Source: Sphingobacterium phlebotomi (lineage in GTDB: Bacteria; Bacteroidota; Bacteroidia; Sphingobacteriales; Sphingobacteriaceae). Taken from it: a stretch of DNA of 64,000 bases. The notes beneath the pieces were generated by a model. It searched no databases. It saw only the letters and a program-made list of their open reading frames with translations, and was not told the origin of the DNA. How positions within the stretch are numbered: the first letter of the stretch is position 1; each line of letters opens with the position of its first letter. Positions 63,605 to 64,000 of this stretch are shown here, piece by piece. The DNA is taken from the NCBI RefSeq assembly GCF_008180195.1, contig NZ_VTAV01000008.1, positions 1 through 64,000 on the forward strand, read 5' to 3'. Both the position numbers and the translations under genes were made by a program.

Positions 63605-64000
63605 ATGAAGAAGATAATCTATATAGCCCTGATGAGCAGCATCTTCGTAACGGCGTGCGAAGATATGTTCGAACCGGCCATTGAAAATATCCTGCCCATC
63701 GAGGAGGCCTACACGCGTCCGTTATATGCACAAGGCTTATTACTAAATGCCTATAATCGTGTGCCAACCAACAGCTTTAACGATGTTGCCACCGACGATG
63801 CCGTGACCAACGACCGGGCAAGCGACTACCTAAAGATTGCCACCGGACAGTGGACAGCCATCAACAACCCGACGGATCAATGGCGAAACAGTAAGTCGGC
63901 CATTCAGTATATCAACAATTTTCTGGAAATTACCGATCGGGTGAATTGGGCAACGAACGAAAATATCACACAGCTGTTCAACGACCGTATGAAGGGTGAA
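63605..64000 (+). CDS. SusD-like lipoprotein, partial (PUL 2, second pair)
   Basis: 132 residues to the window end from ATG 63605 (MKKIIYIALMSSIFVTAC, lipobox VTAC, Cys18); an in-frame ATG at 63581 is less likely. The sequence continues EDMFEPAIENILPIEEAYTRPLYAQGLLLNAYNRVP, a SusD-type N-terminus. It follows its SusC by 26 bases. The rest lies beyond the right edge. Confidence 0.9.
   Translation, partial: MKKIIYIALMSSIFVTACEDMFEPAIENILPIEEAYTRPLYAQGLLLNAYNRVPTNSFNDVATDDAVTNDRASDYLKIATGQWTAINNPTDQWRNSKSAIQYINNFLEITDRVNWATNENITQLFNDRMKGE

Overview
The window looks like chromosomal DNA of a Bacteroidota member, most likely a Sphingobacterium-like Sphingobacteriaceae. The reasons are three SusC/SusD pairs, lipoproteins with short lipoboxes, -33/-7 promoters of the TTG-N19..21-TAnnTTTG type and general family content. 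This is a genus-level guess from gene style, not from a database search. There are no insertion sequences, integrases, phage genes or CRISPR arrays. One tRNA (Pro, anticodon TGG) is present.

Left edge to 9.1 kb, mostly minus strand. Bases 1-412 hold two tandem leftward promoters and a structured leader with a boxA-like element, probably feeding an rRNA operon beyond the left edge. Next comes a micro-aerobic respiration block, read right to left: ettA, a FixL-type heme-PAS histidine kinase, a response regulator fused to a CRP-type effector, a half-length D-lactate-dehydrogenase-like protein with a cysteine cluster, hemN, ccoI and a 52-codon ccoS. The logic resembles fixLJ-fixK: oxygen is sensed by heme, and maturation of the cbb3 oxidase and anaerobic heme synthesis are the likely outputs. 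clpC diverges from ettA.

12-22 kb, plus strand. After a small lipoprotein, a long gene-poor gap and tRNA-Pro comes a five-gene set that reads as a copper uptake and handling locus: a small CxGxC membrane protein, a lipoprotein with two YtkA/FixH-like repeats, an OprC/NosA-like TonB receptor with a CxxxM site, an MbnP-like lipoprotein and an MbnH/MauG-like di-heme protein. It is followed by a tight three-gene operon (a cystathionine-synthase-like PLP enzyme, a permuted-papain-like protein, panD) and a group III truncated haemoglobin.

22-32.5 kb. An M28 peptidase, an Smr protein and a royal-jelly/yellow-type beta-propeller precede a complete hutHIUG histidine degradation operon. That operon has its own promoter with an overlapping palindrome. 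It converges on a DUF1080 lipoprotein across a pair of terminators built from four GCATATGC palindromes spaced exactly 22 bp apart.

32.5-55 kb. A LacI regulator faces a large minus-strand polysaccharide utilisation locus: a split transketolase, a two-headed esterase, GH95, three GH43-type enzymes, a SGNH acetylesterase, a PA14-containing GH3 and SusC/SusD. The combination fits a decorated glucuronoarabinoxylan (arabinose, xylose, acetyl, feruloyl, and L-fucose- or L-galactose-type caps). The products are pentoses that enter the transketolase route.

55-64 kb, plus strand. Two back-to-back SusC/SusD pairs of visibly higher GC follow a 670-base regulatory region rich in dyads. The last SusD runs off the window.
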